A stretch of DNA of 13,260 bases from Lachnospiraceae bacterium UBA7729 (GCA_002482005.1 DLFD01000011.1:1-13260); one strand, 5' to 3'; shown: positions 1 to 6,752, counted from the stretch's first letter. Notes: generated by a model not told the origin, from the sequence alone. Made by a program: numbers and translations.

Positions 1-60
1 ACACCAAAAATGATTGACCCATATTTTTTATAATTATTTTTACTTTCTAAAATCGTATAC

Positions 61-85
61 AATATTCTGAATTTATCAGAATATT
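61..85. repeat. Perfect AT-rich palindrome over the carbamate kinase stop codon
   Basis: AATATTCTGA (61-70) and TCAGAATATT (76-85) form a perfect 10-bp inverted repeat with a 5-base loop. The TGA stop (76-78 on the minus strand) lies within the stem. In the minus-strand RNA it is followed by GUAUACGAUUUUAG, not a direct U-run, so it is only a weak terminator candidate. It may mark the 3' end of the operon or stabilise the mRNA end. Bases 1-60 beyond it are very AT-rich and hold no gene. Confidence 0.5.
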
Positions 86-999
86 GATGTTCCTGCCTGG
101 CCGCGCACCGCCTCCAGCGCATGCTCCGCAGAAGTGATGATCGCCTTTCTGCCGGCCTTCTGGGATACAAAGTTCACACCTGCCTCAACCTTGGGCAGCA
201 TCCCGTTCTCCCCGAACTCACCGTCGGCGATGTACTCTCTCGCCTGGGACGGGGTCATATGTCCAAGATACTGCGGATGGTCCGTCCCGTAGTGGATCGC
301 AGCCTGGTCCACACTGGTCAAAAACAGGAGCATATCAGCATCGGTCAGATCTGCCAGCTTTCCGGCCGTCAGGTCCTTCTCAACGATCGCACTTGCACTC
401 TTCAGGCGGTGAGGCTGTTTGAGGACCGGGATCCCTCCTCCGCCTCCGGCGATGACGATCTGTCCGGCGTTCACAAGAGCATTGATTGCTTCGATCTCGA
501 CGATGTCGACCGGCTTCGGTGCCGCAACGATCCTGCGGTATCCGCCCTCGGCTTCGACAACATAGTTGCCCTTGTTCTCCTCCTCTTCCGCCTCTTCCTT
601 CGTGAGGATGCGGCCGATCACCTTGACCGGGTGATAGAATGCCTCGTCATACGGATCCACGACTACCTGGGTGATGATCGTCGAGACGGTCCGGTAGATC
701 CCGCGGTCGATCAGCTCGCTGTGGAGCATATTCTGGATATCGTATCCTACCAGTCCCTGGCTCATGGACGAGCAGAGGGACATCGGAGCATTGTATGTCT
801 CATGGTTCTTCGCATACTCGTTCAGGGCGGTATGGATCATGCCTACCTGAGGAGCATTGCTGTGGGTGATGATCAGCTGGCAGCCATCCTCGATCAGATC
901 GGCAAGGATCTTCACAGAAGCCTGCACTGCCTTATACTGCCCGGGGAAATCCGTCCCGACCGCATGATGTCCGAGAGCCACAACTACTTTCTTTTCCAT
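76..999 (-). CDS. Carbamate kinase family protein (YqeA-like variant)
   Basis: 307 residues, the normal length for carbamate kinase, an amino-acid-kinase-fold enzyme that interconverts carbamoyl phosphate + ADP and carbamate + ATP in the cytosol. Conserved family features seen: PQVGMIHTA (50-58), SQGLVGYD (80-87), TQVVVDPYDEAF (110-121), YRRIVAAPKPVDIVE (154-168), GGGGGIPV (185-192), EKDLTAGKLA (207-216) and MLPKVEA (267-273). Two normally invariant loops differ: the N-terminal GGNA is GHHA (10-13), and HGNGPQVG is HSNAPQVG (46-53). From memory it resembles E. coli YqeA-type and clostridial paralogues more than arginine-deiminase ArcC. No arcA or arcB is next to it. The ATG start follows GGAGG at 1006-1010 with 6-nt spacing, 12 bp after the acyltransferase stop, so it is the last gene of the operon in view. 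The family call is sure; carbamate kinase activity is inferred and uncertain because of the loop changes. Confidence 0.85.
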   Translation of the reverse strand: MEKKVVVALGHHAVGTDFPGQYKAVQASVKILADLIEDGCQLIITHSNAPQVGMIHTALNEYAKNHETYNAPMSLCSSMSQGLVGYDIQNMLHSELIDRGIYRTVSTIITQVVVDPYDEAFYHPVKVIGRILTKEEAEEEENKGNYVVEAEGGYRRIVAAPKPVDIVEIEAINALVNAGQIVIAGGGGGIPVLKQPHRLKSASAIVEKDLTAGKLADLTDADMLLFLTSVDQAAIHYGTDHPQYLGHMTPSQAREYIADGEFGENGMLPKVEAGVNFVSQKAGRKAIITSAEHALEAVRGQAGTSIF

Positions 1000-1011
1000 A
1001 GAGCACCTCCA

Positions 1012-2241
1012 TTATGCTGACGTGTTGCAGCGGAAAGGTTTCAGAACAAAGTCTGTGAAGGCTTCCGCACATTTCCGGATATTCAGGGCTTTGAAGACCA
1101 GCGCTCTGATGATGTCGATCGCCGTGCAGAGCAGATAGAGCAGCGCCGCACAGCCAAGGACGAGCAGCAATGCGGCAGCCGGAGTCTTCCCGGCTATGAA
1201 CGTACAGGAACCTTTCAGGGCATAGTCCCAGAAATACGGCTGGACCTGCACCAGATAGACGGAGAAGGCCATGGGCGAAAGGAGTCTGATCATCTCTCTG
1301 CCCGGTTTTTTCCCGATCTTCAGGCGGCTGAAGATCATCAGCAGGGCATACGCAGAAAGCACCACCGTCGGCCCCGCATAGGAAAACAGGAGTCTGTAGT
1401 ACCTCTGCTCGCCGAATGCCGACACTGTGATGTATCCGATCACGAACTTGGATGCCCAGGTGATCAGAACACATATCAGATACAGTATGACATAAAATGA
1501 CGTACTTTTGTGAAGAAAATCTTTCCTTCCGGCAGACTTTCCTTCCGCCGGCTCTGCTCCCTCTTCCCTGCAATCTTCCAGCATTCTGATGCATCCGCCC
1601 ATCACATACATGACTGCCAGCCATACAAAACTGTAGCCGGATCCGATCCCAAGGAAGTCACTTCCTGTCAAGGAAACTCTCGGGACCATTGTGAAGACAG
1701 AGAACACCAGAAAGAGTGTGATGAGAAGCTTCTTCCTGGCATCCTTTCCAAGCGCAAGGATCATCTTATTCAGATAAGGCGCGATAAAGAAGACCCCGAT
1801 GTAGCTGGAGAAATACCAGTAGGTCTTCCACATGGTCGGGAAGATCGCCTTCCACAGAGTACCGCTCTCCACCGGAAGATGATACACGAACACTCCGATC
1901 AGAGTGCCAAGCGATGAGTACCAGAATACCCTCAGCCAGAGTTCCACGATCCTGGAAGGTCTGTGTCTGGAGGAGACTCCGACATAGCCGGAGATCATCC
2001 CGTAGGTATTGACCGCACAGTAGCCTGCTGCCTCCAGCAGATATACTGTCATCCACGAGGCTTCCTTCCCCAGTATATGGGTCATGGCGCCTCCCTGGCC
2101 GCATATGTGAAGGATGCAGATCAGGTACATGCAGACGATCCTGAGAAGATCGATCCCGTAGTTTCTTTCATGTTTCCCGGCAGAAGGGGCGGCTGCGCCG
2201 TCCGGATCTCCCGCATGATTTGTCTTTTCTTTTTCGTCCAT
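1012..2241 (-). CDS. Integral-membrane acyltransferase 3 family protein
   Basis: 409 residues. A short hydrophilic N-terminus (1-28) is followed by about ten hydrophobic segments, near residues 30-48, 63-86, 103-123, 135-157, 170-187, 203-221, 247-270, 285-305, 322-340 and 352-374. The first segment reads DLLRIVCMYLICILHICG and carries the R-x10-H pair (R34, H45) typical of the acyl_transf_3 (OafA/WecH/NolL) family. Such proteins move acetyl or other acyl groups onto sugars of surface polysaccharides, peptidoglycan or small molecules at the cytoplasmic membrane. The substrate cannot be read from the sequence. The start is 4 bp after the ACT-protein stop and has no ordinary Shine-Dalgarno sequence; see the separate entry on the hairpin there. 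It is co-transcribed with the ACT protein and the carbamate kinase, but no shared pathway is obvious. Confidence 0.88.
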   Translation of the reverse strand: MDEKEKTNHAGDPDGAAAPSAGKHERNYGIDLLRIVCMYLICILHICGQGGAMTHILGKEASWMTVYLLEAAGYCAVNTYGMISGYVGVSSRHRPSRIVELWLRVFWYSSLGTLIGVFVYHLPVESGTLWKAIFPTMWKTYWYFSSYIGVFFIAPYLNKMILALGKDARKKLLITLFLVFSVFTMVPRVSLTGSDFLGIGSGYSFVWLAVMYVMGGCIRMLEDCREEGAEPAEGKSAGRKDFLHKSTSFYVILYLICVLITWASKFVIGYITVSAFGEQRYYRLLFSYAGPTVVLSAYALLMIFSRLKIGKKPGREMIRLLSPMAFSVYLVQVQPYFWDYALKGSCTFIAGKTPAAALLLVLGCAALLYLLCTAIDIIRALVFKALNIRKCAEAFTDFVLKPFRCNTSA

Positions 2242-2272
2242 GGCTTACAGGGTCCGGAACCCTCTCTCCTTT
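2239..2272 (-). promoter_or_regulatory. Possible hairpin-bridged ribosome binding site of the acyltransferase gene
   Basis: Reading on the minus strand, AAAGGAGAG (2272-2264) is followed by a small hairpin, AGGGT-TCCGG-ACCCT (2263-2249), then GTAAGCC and the ATG (2241-2239). If the hairpin forms, the purine-rich box sits 7 nt from the start codon; without it the distance is 22 nt, too far. No other Shine-Dalgarno sequence is visible. The element lies within the last codons of the ACT gene, so translational coupling is an equally good explanation. Inference only. Confidence 0.35.
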
Positions 2273-2649
2273 ACCGCATTCTCTACTTCCCAGACATCAT
2301 CGGTGCAGAAGACCATGATCGGAAGTCCGCTCTGACGGTTGAAGGAAAGATACAGGTAATTGACATTAATGTTCATCTCAAGAAGGTTTTTCAGAAGGGA
2401 GTTCAGATTCCCGACCTTATCCTCGACCTCGACTCCGATGACATCCTTGACACTCACAAGGTAGCCCTCCGCCTCCAGCGCAGTCTTAGCCTTGTCAGGT
2501 TCTGACACGACCATGCGGTTCACGCCGAAATCCGCTCCGTCCTCCGTCATGGAGCCCAGGATGTTGATCCCCTCCTTCAGGAGGATCGCCGTGATATGCT
2601 CCAGCGCTCCCTTCTTGTTCTCTGCATAGATTGATATCTGTTTCAGCAT
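2245..2649 (-). CDS. Tandem ACT domain protein (amino-acid sensor)
   Basis: 134 residues made of two ACT repeats and nothing else. The first is roughly 3-66 (LKQISIYAENKKGALEHITAI then GINILGSMTEDGADFGVNRMVV) and the second roughly 68-134 (VIGVEVEDKVGNLNSLLKNLLEMNINVNYLYL). The glycine between the first strand and helix of each repeat (KKGAL, KVGNL) is the usual ligand-binding position. Stand-alone tandem ACT proteins are common in clostridia and are thought to bind amino acids or regulate a partner enzyme; no catalytic domain is present. The ATG has a good site, GAGGAGG, 8 nt upstream. It lies 22 bp after the HAD gene and 4 bp before the acyltransferase. The ligand is unknown; a link to the ACT-bearing IlvA in the same window is speculation. 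Confidence 0.88.
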   Translation of the reverse strand: MLKQISIYAENKKGALEHITAILLKEGINILGSMTEDGADFGVNRMVVSEPDKAKTALEAEGYLVSVKDVIGVEVEDKVGNLNSLLKNLLEMNINVNYLYLSFNRQSGLPIMVFCTDDVWEVENAVKERGFRTL

Positions 2650-2671
2650 TGTTCTGTCCTCCTCTTTGCTT

Positions 2672-3307
2672 TCAGCCGATCGGCGGAAGGTTATCCAGAT
2701 AAGCCACTGCCTTCTGCCTCTCTTCTGGTGTATCGACCGTTATGGTATGAAACCCAAGTCTTTCCGCCGCCTGGGTATTGTCCTTCCTGTCGTCCAGGAA
2801 CAGACATTCCTCCGGCTTCAGACTGTAGCGCTTAAGCAGGGTCCTGTAGAACTTCTCATCCGGCTTGCCGGTCCTTTCCTCCCAGGACACGACCATGCCG
2901 TCCAAAAGGTCCCGGAAAGGTGCGCCGCCTATGTGAAGTTTCCAGAGCCTCTCCGGATAATTCGAGAGCAGGTAGGTCCGGTAACCCTTCTTCTTCATGC
3001 GGATGATGGTGTCTGCCAGGTCATGCAGATAGACACACCAGACGGAAGGATCCCGGAAGAACCATTCGAGCGCCTGCCTGTCTTCCGGAAAATGTTCATA
3101 GCAGTATTCTTCGATCTGCCTGTCCGTGACCTCGTTTCGGTCATACATCTCCCAGTAGCTGCGGATGCTCTCCGGGTCCCTGCTGCCGAACAGCAGGTCC
3201 GAGAGCCTCCTGACTCCTGCGTCATCGTACCCGAAGACCTTGAAGTCCTGCCTCCAGGTATAGCTGACCAGTACATAGCCTACATCGTACACGATATTGC
3301 GAATCAT
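2672..3307 (-). CDS. HAD-superfamily phosphatase (YihX-like)
   Basis: 211 residues. HAD motif I is VYDVGYVLVSY with nucleophile D8 in the D-x-G-x-V form found in the YihX-like branch. Motif II is LLSN (S115), motif III K148 in RTGKPDEKFY, and motif IV LFLDDRKDN (D172, D173). All catalytic positions are present. The helical cap lies between residues 17 and about 90. YihX of E. coli dephosphorylates alpha-glucose-1-phosphate; related enzymes act on sugar phosphates or nucleotides, so the substrate here is not assigned. The start is the second of two close ATGs: AGGAGG abuts the first ATG (3313) but lies 6 nt from the second (3307). The ribosome binding site overlaps the trmD stop (TGAGGAGG), which suggests coupled translation. 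Confidence 0.87.
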   Translation of the reverse strand: MIRNIVYDVGYVLVSYTWRQDFKVFGYDDAGVRRLSDLLFGSRDPESIRSYWEMYDRNEVTDRQIEEYCYEHFPEDRQALEWFFRDPSVWCVYLHDLADTIIRMKKKGYRTYLLSNYPERLWKLHIGGAPFRDLLDGMVVSWEERTGKPDEKFYRTLLKRYSLKPEECLFLDDRKDNTQAAERLGFHTITVDTPEERQKAVAYLDNLPPIG

Positions 3308-3318
3308 CTCCATCCTCC

Positions 3319-4140
3319 TCAGATCCTGGAAGCTTCCCGGTAGACATCTTCAAGACCGGCTTCCCGCAGGAACTTCCGGTCCTTTTTATCAAGAACGGCT
3401 CCCCTGCAGAGGTCCGGCCTCCTCTCAGCCGTAAGTCTCAGAGACTGTTCGCGCCGGTACCGGTCGACCGCTGCATGATTGCCGGAAAGAAGGATGTCCG
3501 GGACCTTCCTGTCATGCCAGACCTCCGGTCTCGAGTACTGGGGATATTCCAGAAGCCCGTCCCCCATGAAACTCTCCGTGACCGCGGATTCGTCGTTGCT
3601 GAGGACTCCCGGGACCATCCTGGAGATGGCATCCATCATGACCAGCGCAGGAAGTTCGCCTCCGGTCATAACAAAATCCCCGATGGAGACCTCATCCGTC
3701 ACGATCTCATCGATCACTCTCTGGTCGATCCCTTCATAGTGGCCGCAGAGAAAGACCAGGTCTTCCTCCTTTGACAGCTCCTCCGCCATCTTCTGGTCGA
3801 ATGTCCTGCCCATGGGCGACATATACAGCACCCGGACCCTTTTCCCGGAAAGGTCTCCATCGGCATCCCCATTCGTCGCGGCTCCGTCATCCGCCTTCTC
3901 TGCGATCTCCTTCAGGACCGCCTGCGCCGCTCTGTAGACCGGCTCCGCCTGCATGATCATCCCGGCTCCGCCGCCATAGGAGTAATCATCGACCCTGCCC
4001 CTGCGCTTTTCCTCCGCATAGTCCCGGATGTTCACTGCATCGAGTTTCAGGATTCCCCTGTCGGCAGCCCTTCCTGTGATGCTGCAGTGAAATGCTGCAT
4101 CCACCATCTCCGGAAACAGTGTCAGTACATGAAAGTTCAA
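3319..4140 (-). CDS. trmD: tRNA (guanine-37-N1)-methyltransferase TrmD
   Basis: 273 residues. It transfers a methyl group from S-adenosylmethionine to G37 of tRNAs, preventing +1 frameshifting. The SPOUT trefoil-knot signatures are clear: N-terminus MNFHVLTLFPEMV, YGGGAGM (55-61), MSPMGRTF (107-114), GHYEGIDQRV (133-142) and GDFVMTGGELPA (154-165). The likely catalytic aspartate is D170 in MMDAI, and LLEYPQYSRP is also present. The start is TTG at 4140-4138, 7 nt after GGAGG (4152-4148); it gives exactly the family N-terminus. The longer frame to 4233 adds 31 unlike residues and overlaps rimM. The protein is slightly longer than usual because of an acidic, Gly/Asp/Ala-rich insert near residues 79-99, before the strand leading to the SAM knot. 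It is 23 bp after rimM, in the normal order. Confidence 0.97.
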   Translation of the reverse strand: MNFHVLTLFPEMVDAAFHCSITGRAADRGILKLDAVNIRDYAEEKRRGRVDDYSYGGGAGMIMQAEPVYRAAQAVLKEIAEKADDGAATNGDADGDLSGKRVRVLYMSPMGRTFDQKMAEELSKEEDLVFLCGHYEGIDQRVIDEIVTDEVSIGDFVMTGGELPALVMMDAISRMVPGVLSNDESAVTESFMGDGLLEYPQYSRPEVWHDRKVPDILLSGNHAAVDRYRREQSLRLTAERRPDLCRGAVLDKKDRKFLREAGLEDVYREASRI

Positions 4141-4152
4141 ATCATAACCTCC
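4138..4152 (-). promoter_or_regulatory. trmD ribosome binding site with TTG start
   Basis: GGAGG at 4152-4148, spacer TTATGAT (7 nt), TTG start. The spacer contains an out-of-frame ATG-ATT-TGA that would encode only two residues and sits 2 nt from the Shine-Dalgarno sequence, too close to be used well. This decides the TTG as the trmD start. Confidence 0.8.
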
Positions 4153-4163
4153 CGGAAAACATC

Positions 4164-4685
4164 TCACTGCACAAGGCCCGGAAGCAGGTGGACCGTCATG
4201 ACACCGTGTTCCACATCCACCTTCCGGATACATTCTCTGATGGCCGGGACCAGGATCTCTTTTCTGCCCTCCCGGCGGACGATATAGACATCGTTGGCGC
4301 CGGTGGCAAGAACGTCGCTGATCGTTCCAAGCTCTTCTCTGTCTTCCAGCCGGACGACCTTCATCCCGATCAGGTCCCCGACGTAATATTCATCTTTCCC
4401 AAGCGGGACTGCATCCTCCCTTGAAACATACAGATTCTTCTTCAGATACTTCTGCACATCCTCGATCCGGTCGATTCCCCGGAACTTCAGTATGACAAGA
4501 TTCTTGAAGTATCGAACGGATGCCACCTCAAGCGTCACGCCGCCCGCATCCGGATCATCCGCCGCATAGACCTTCTTCAGGTCATCAAATCTTTTCACAT
4601 TGTCCGTAGTCGGAAACACCTTCACCTCACCCTTCAGGGCATGGGTGGATATGATGATTCCGACCTGCAGATACTGCTGAAGCAT
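4164..4685 (-). CDS. rimM: Ribosome maturation factor RimM
   Basis: 173 residues. RimM assists assembly of the 30S head around ribosomal protein uS19. The N-terminal RimM domain (about 1-92) begins LQVGIIISTHALKGEVKV, matching the family VG-x-I-x-x-x-HG-x-x-GE pattern. The C-terminal PRC-barrel domain (about 98-173) has YYVGDLIGM (100-108), the GANDVYIV signature (129-136) and ILVPAI (144-149). The ATG start at 4685 is preceded by GAGGAGAA 4 nt upstream; an extension to 4766 would run through the terminator hairpin and add 27 unrelated residues. The ribosome binding site follows directly on the terminator T-run, so RimM and TrmD output probably depends on read-through of it, unless an unseen promoter exists. 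Confidence 0.97.
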   Translation of the reverse strand: MLQQYLQVGIIISTHALKGEVKVFPTTDNVKRFDDLKKVYAADDPDAGGVTLEVASVRYFKNLVILKFRGIDRIEDVQKYLKKNLYVSREDAVPLGKDEYYVGDLIGMKVVRLEDREELGTISDVLATGANDVYIVRREGRKEILVPAIRECIRKVDVEHGVMTVHLLPGLVQ

Positions 4686-4697
4686 AATCTTCTCCTC

Positions 4698-4740
4698 AAA
4701 AAAACATCCCGCCCTCCGGCAGACTGCCGAAGAGCGGGAT
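4698..4740 (-). terminator. Intrinsic terminator/attenuator between khpA and rimM
   Basis: On the minus strand, ATCCCGC (4740-4734) pairs with GCGGGAT (4712-4706), UCUU pairs with GAGG using two G-U wobbles, and CGG pairs with CCG around a CAGUCUG loop. This makes a continuous 14-bp stem. One G and then seven T (4704-4698) follow. The hairpin starts 9 bp after the khpA stop and the T-run runs into the rimM Shine-Dalgarno sequence. It is a canonical Rho-independent terminator placed inside what is otherwise a single transcription unit. Confidence 0.85.
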
Positions 4741-4749
4741 TCATTCAGG

Positions 4750-4980
4750 TCATTGAAGGATATCAACGATCACTTTCTTGTCGTCTCTGGAAGCAGCGGC
4801 TTTCACCACGGAGCGGATGGCTTTCGCAATTCTGCCCTGTTTACCGATAACCTTGCCCATATCAGACGGGGCAACTTTAAGCTCAACCAGGATCGATCTC
4901 CCGCTTTCCTTCTCCGTAACCTCAACTTCATCAGGGTGTTCGACAAGAGCTTTTGCAATTGTTTCTACTAACTCTTTCAT
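4750..4980 (-). CDS. khpA: KH-domain RNA-binding protein KhpA
   Basis: 76 residues, a single small KH domain of the KhpA/YlqC family. The GxxG loop is in GKVIGKQGR (42-50), followed by the helix IAKAIRSVVKAAAS. In other Firmicutes KhpA pairs with KhpB/Jag and binds many RNAs, affecting cell elongation and division; khpB is not in this window. The start has AAGGGGA about 7 nt upstream. It lies 16 bp after rpsP, its usual position. Confidence 0.95.
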   Translation of the reverse strand: MKELVETIAKALVEHPDEVEVTEKESGRSILVELKVAPSDMGKVIGKQGRIAKAIRSVVKAAASRDDKKVIVDILQ

Positions 4981-4996
4981 CGGTGTCCCCTTTGTT

Positions 4997-5242
4997 TTAT
5001 TTTACGATGCCGGCGATCTTGAGAAGCTTTGCGACAACTGCGGTCGGCTGAGCGCCGTTAGCGAGCCACTGCTTTGCAGCTTCCTCGTCGATCTTGAAGG
5101 TAGACGGATCGGTGTTCGGATCATAAGTTCCGATCTCAGCGATGTTCTTGCCGTCACGCGGAGATCTGGAATCTGCAACGACGATCCTGTAGTGCGGGGT
5201 CTTAAGTTTTCCGGTTCTTCTGAGTCTGATCTTGACTGACAT
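4997..5242 (-). CDS. rpsP: 30S ribosomal protein bS16
   Basis: 81 residues starting MSVKIRLRRTGKLKTPHYRIVVADSRSPRDG and containing IAEIGTYDPNTDPSTF, typical of bS16, a primary-assembly protein of the 30S body. The ATG at 5242 has GGAGG at 5255-5251 with an 8-nt spacer. An upstream TTG at 5257 overlaps that Shine-Dalgarno sequence and is rejected. It sits between ffh and khpA as in many Firmicutes. Confidence 0.98.
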   Translation of the reverse strand: MSVKIRLRRTGKLKTPHYRIVVADSRSPRDGKNIAEIGTYDPNTDPSTFKIDEEAAKQWLANGAQPTAVVAKLLKIAGIVK

Positions 5243-5366
5243 GTTTCTTTCCTCCAAAGTGAATATTGATTTAGTTTTTATCTATCTGAAAATGCGCTTC
5301 CGCACATATTCATGCAATGATATCGTCCTGCCGGCGGACACCGGCCTGACTGCGCGATCTTCCCTG
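5243..5366 (-). other. ffh-rpsP intergenic leader, 124 bp
   Basis: This is the longest gap in the ffh-to-trmD set. On the minus strand it holds a small inverted repeat GCCGG-TGTCCG-CCGGC (5345-5330). It then holds a 6-bp hairpin AUGUGC-GGAA-GCGCAU (5307-5292, one G-U pair) with four T after it, and then an AT-rich run leading into the rpsP ribosome binding site. The second hairpin is too short to call a terminator. I find no convincing -35/-10 pair. It may be an mRNA processing or regulatory leader for rpsP. Confidence 0.35.
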
Positions 5367-6740
5367 TCAGAAGGGAAGCTTGAAGCCGCCCAGTCCTCCG
5401 AAACCTCCGAAGCCTCTCCTCTTCCTGCCCTTGAGCATTCCGCTGTACTGCTTCATCAGCTTTCTGGACTGTTCAAACTGCTTGCAGAGCCTGTTCACCT
5501 CATCCAGGGAGACTCCTGCTCCTTTCGCGACCCTCGCTCTTCTGGACGGATTCAGGATCTCAGGATTCGCCCTTTCCTTCGGCGTCATCGAATAGATGAT
5601 CGCTTCCGTACGGGCCATAGCCTTCTCATCGATGGCATCCTCAAACTGAGACATCTGGGAAGGATTGATCCCGGGCATCATGGAAAGCACCGACTTCATG
5701 CCGCCCATCTTCTTCATCTGGTCCATCGAAGCCAGGTAATCGTCGAAGCCGAACGAAGCCTTGCGGAGCTTCTGCTCCATCTCCTTCGCCTGCTGCTCGT
5801 CGACATTCTGCTGAGCCCTCTCGATCAGGGTCATCACATCGCCCATGCCGAGGATCCTGGAAGCCATACGATCCGGATAGAACTGCTGAAGATCGTCCAG
5901 CTTCTCTCCCATGCCTACATACAGGATCGGCTTGCCGACCGTGGCACGGATGGAAAGCGCCGCACCGCCTCTCGTATCGCCGTCAAGCTTTGTGAGGATG
6001 ACGCCGTCGATCCCGACCTTCTCCTCGAAGGAAGAAGCAACGTTCACGGCATCCTGTCCGGTCATGGCATCGACGACAAGGATAGAATCATCGACCGTGA
6101 TCTTTTCCTTGATCTCATGCAGCTCGTCCATCATATCCTTATCGATCTGAAGACGTCCGGCGGTATCAAGGATCACCAGGTTGAAGCCATTCTCCTTCGC
6201 GTACTGAACCGCATTCTTCGCGATATCCGGCGGCAGGAACTCATGCTTATCGTCCCAGTAGACCGGAACCCCGATCTTCTCAGCGTTGACCTGCAGCTGC
6301 CTGACGGCTGCAGGACGGTAGATATCAAGGCCCGCCAGGAGCGGATTGTATCCTCTGCTCTTCAGCTTGGATGCGAGCTTTGCGGAAGTGGTCGTCTTAC
6401 CGGCACCGTTCAGTCCCATCATCATGATGACCGTCATGGAAGTCTGAGGATTCAGCTTCAGGTCCACCATCTCGGAGCCCATCAGTGTCGTCAGCTCGTC
6501 ACTGACAATCTTGATGACCATCTGCCCCGGATTCAGTCCGTTCATGACATCAGATCCGATCGCCTTCTCCTGAACGCTCTTCATGAAGTTCCTGACAACC
6601 TTGAAGGAGACATCCGCTTCCAGAAGCGCAAGTTTTACTTCCTTCATGGCAGCCTTGACGTCCGCCTCGGTCAGCTTCCCCTTCTTCCGGAGGTTCTTGA
6701 AGATATTCTGCAGTTTATCGGACAAACTCTCGAACGCCAT
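5367..6740 (-). CDS. ffh: Signal recognition particle GTPase Ffh (SRP54)
   Basis: 457 residues. With 4.5S/scRNA it binds signal sequences of nascent membrane and secreted proteins and hands them to FtsY. The N domain is about 1-95. The G domain has GLNGAGKTT (109-117), DIYRPAAVRQL (139-149), DTAGR (192-196) and TKLDGD (250-255). The methionine-rich M domain (about 295-435) has the RNA-contact motif SRRARVAKGAG and the MMPG segment. The protein ends in a basic then Gly/Phe-rich tail, GRKRRGFGGFGGLGGF. The ATG has AAAGGAGG 6 nt upstream, overlapping the ylxM stop, so ylxM and ffh are probably translated together. Confidence 0.98.
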   Translation of the reverse strand: MAFESLSDKLQNIFKNLRKKGKLTEADVKAAMKEVKLALLEADVSFKVVRNFMKSVQEKAIGSDVMNGLNPGQMVIKIVSDELTTLMGSEMVDLKLNPQTSMTVIMMMGLNGAGKTTTSAKLASKLKSRGYNPLLAGLDIYRPAAVRQLQVNAEKIGVPVYWDDKHEFLPPDIAKNAVQYAKENGFNLVILDTAGRLQIDKDMMDELHEIKEKITVDDSILVVDAMTGQDAVNVASSFEEKVGIDGVILTKLDGDTRGGAALSIRATVGKPILYVGMGEKLDDLQQFYPDRMASRILGMGDVMTLIERAQQNVDEQQAKEMEQKLRKASFGFDDYLASMDQMKKMGGMKSVLSMMPGINPSQMSQFEDAIDEKAMARTEAIIYSMTPKERANPEILNPSRRARVAKGAGVSLDEVNRLCKQFEQSRKLMKQYSGMLKGRKRRGFGGFGGLGGFKLPF

Positions 6741-6752
6741 CCATCTCCTCCT

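Noticed and set aside
4141..4233. Longer TrmD start at 4233
   Set aside because: The added 31 residues are Cys/Gly/Pro-rich, overlap rimM and are not TrmD-like. The TTG at 4140 has an ideal Shine-Dalgarno sequence and gives the family N-terminus.
5289..5307. Terminator after ffh
   Set aside because: The hairpin is only 6 bp with a G-U pair and four T, far weaker than the two clear terminators here, and ffh-rpsP are normally co-transcribed.
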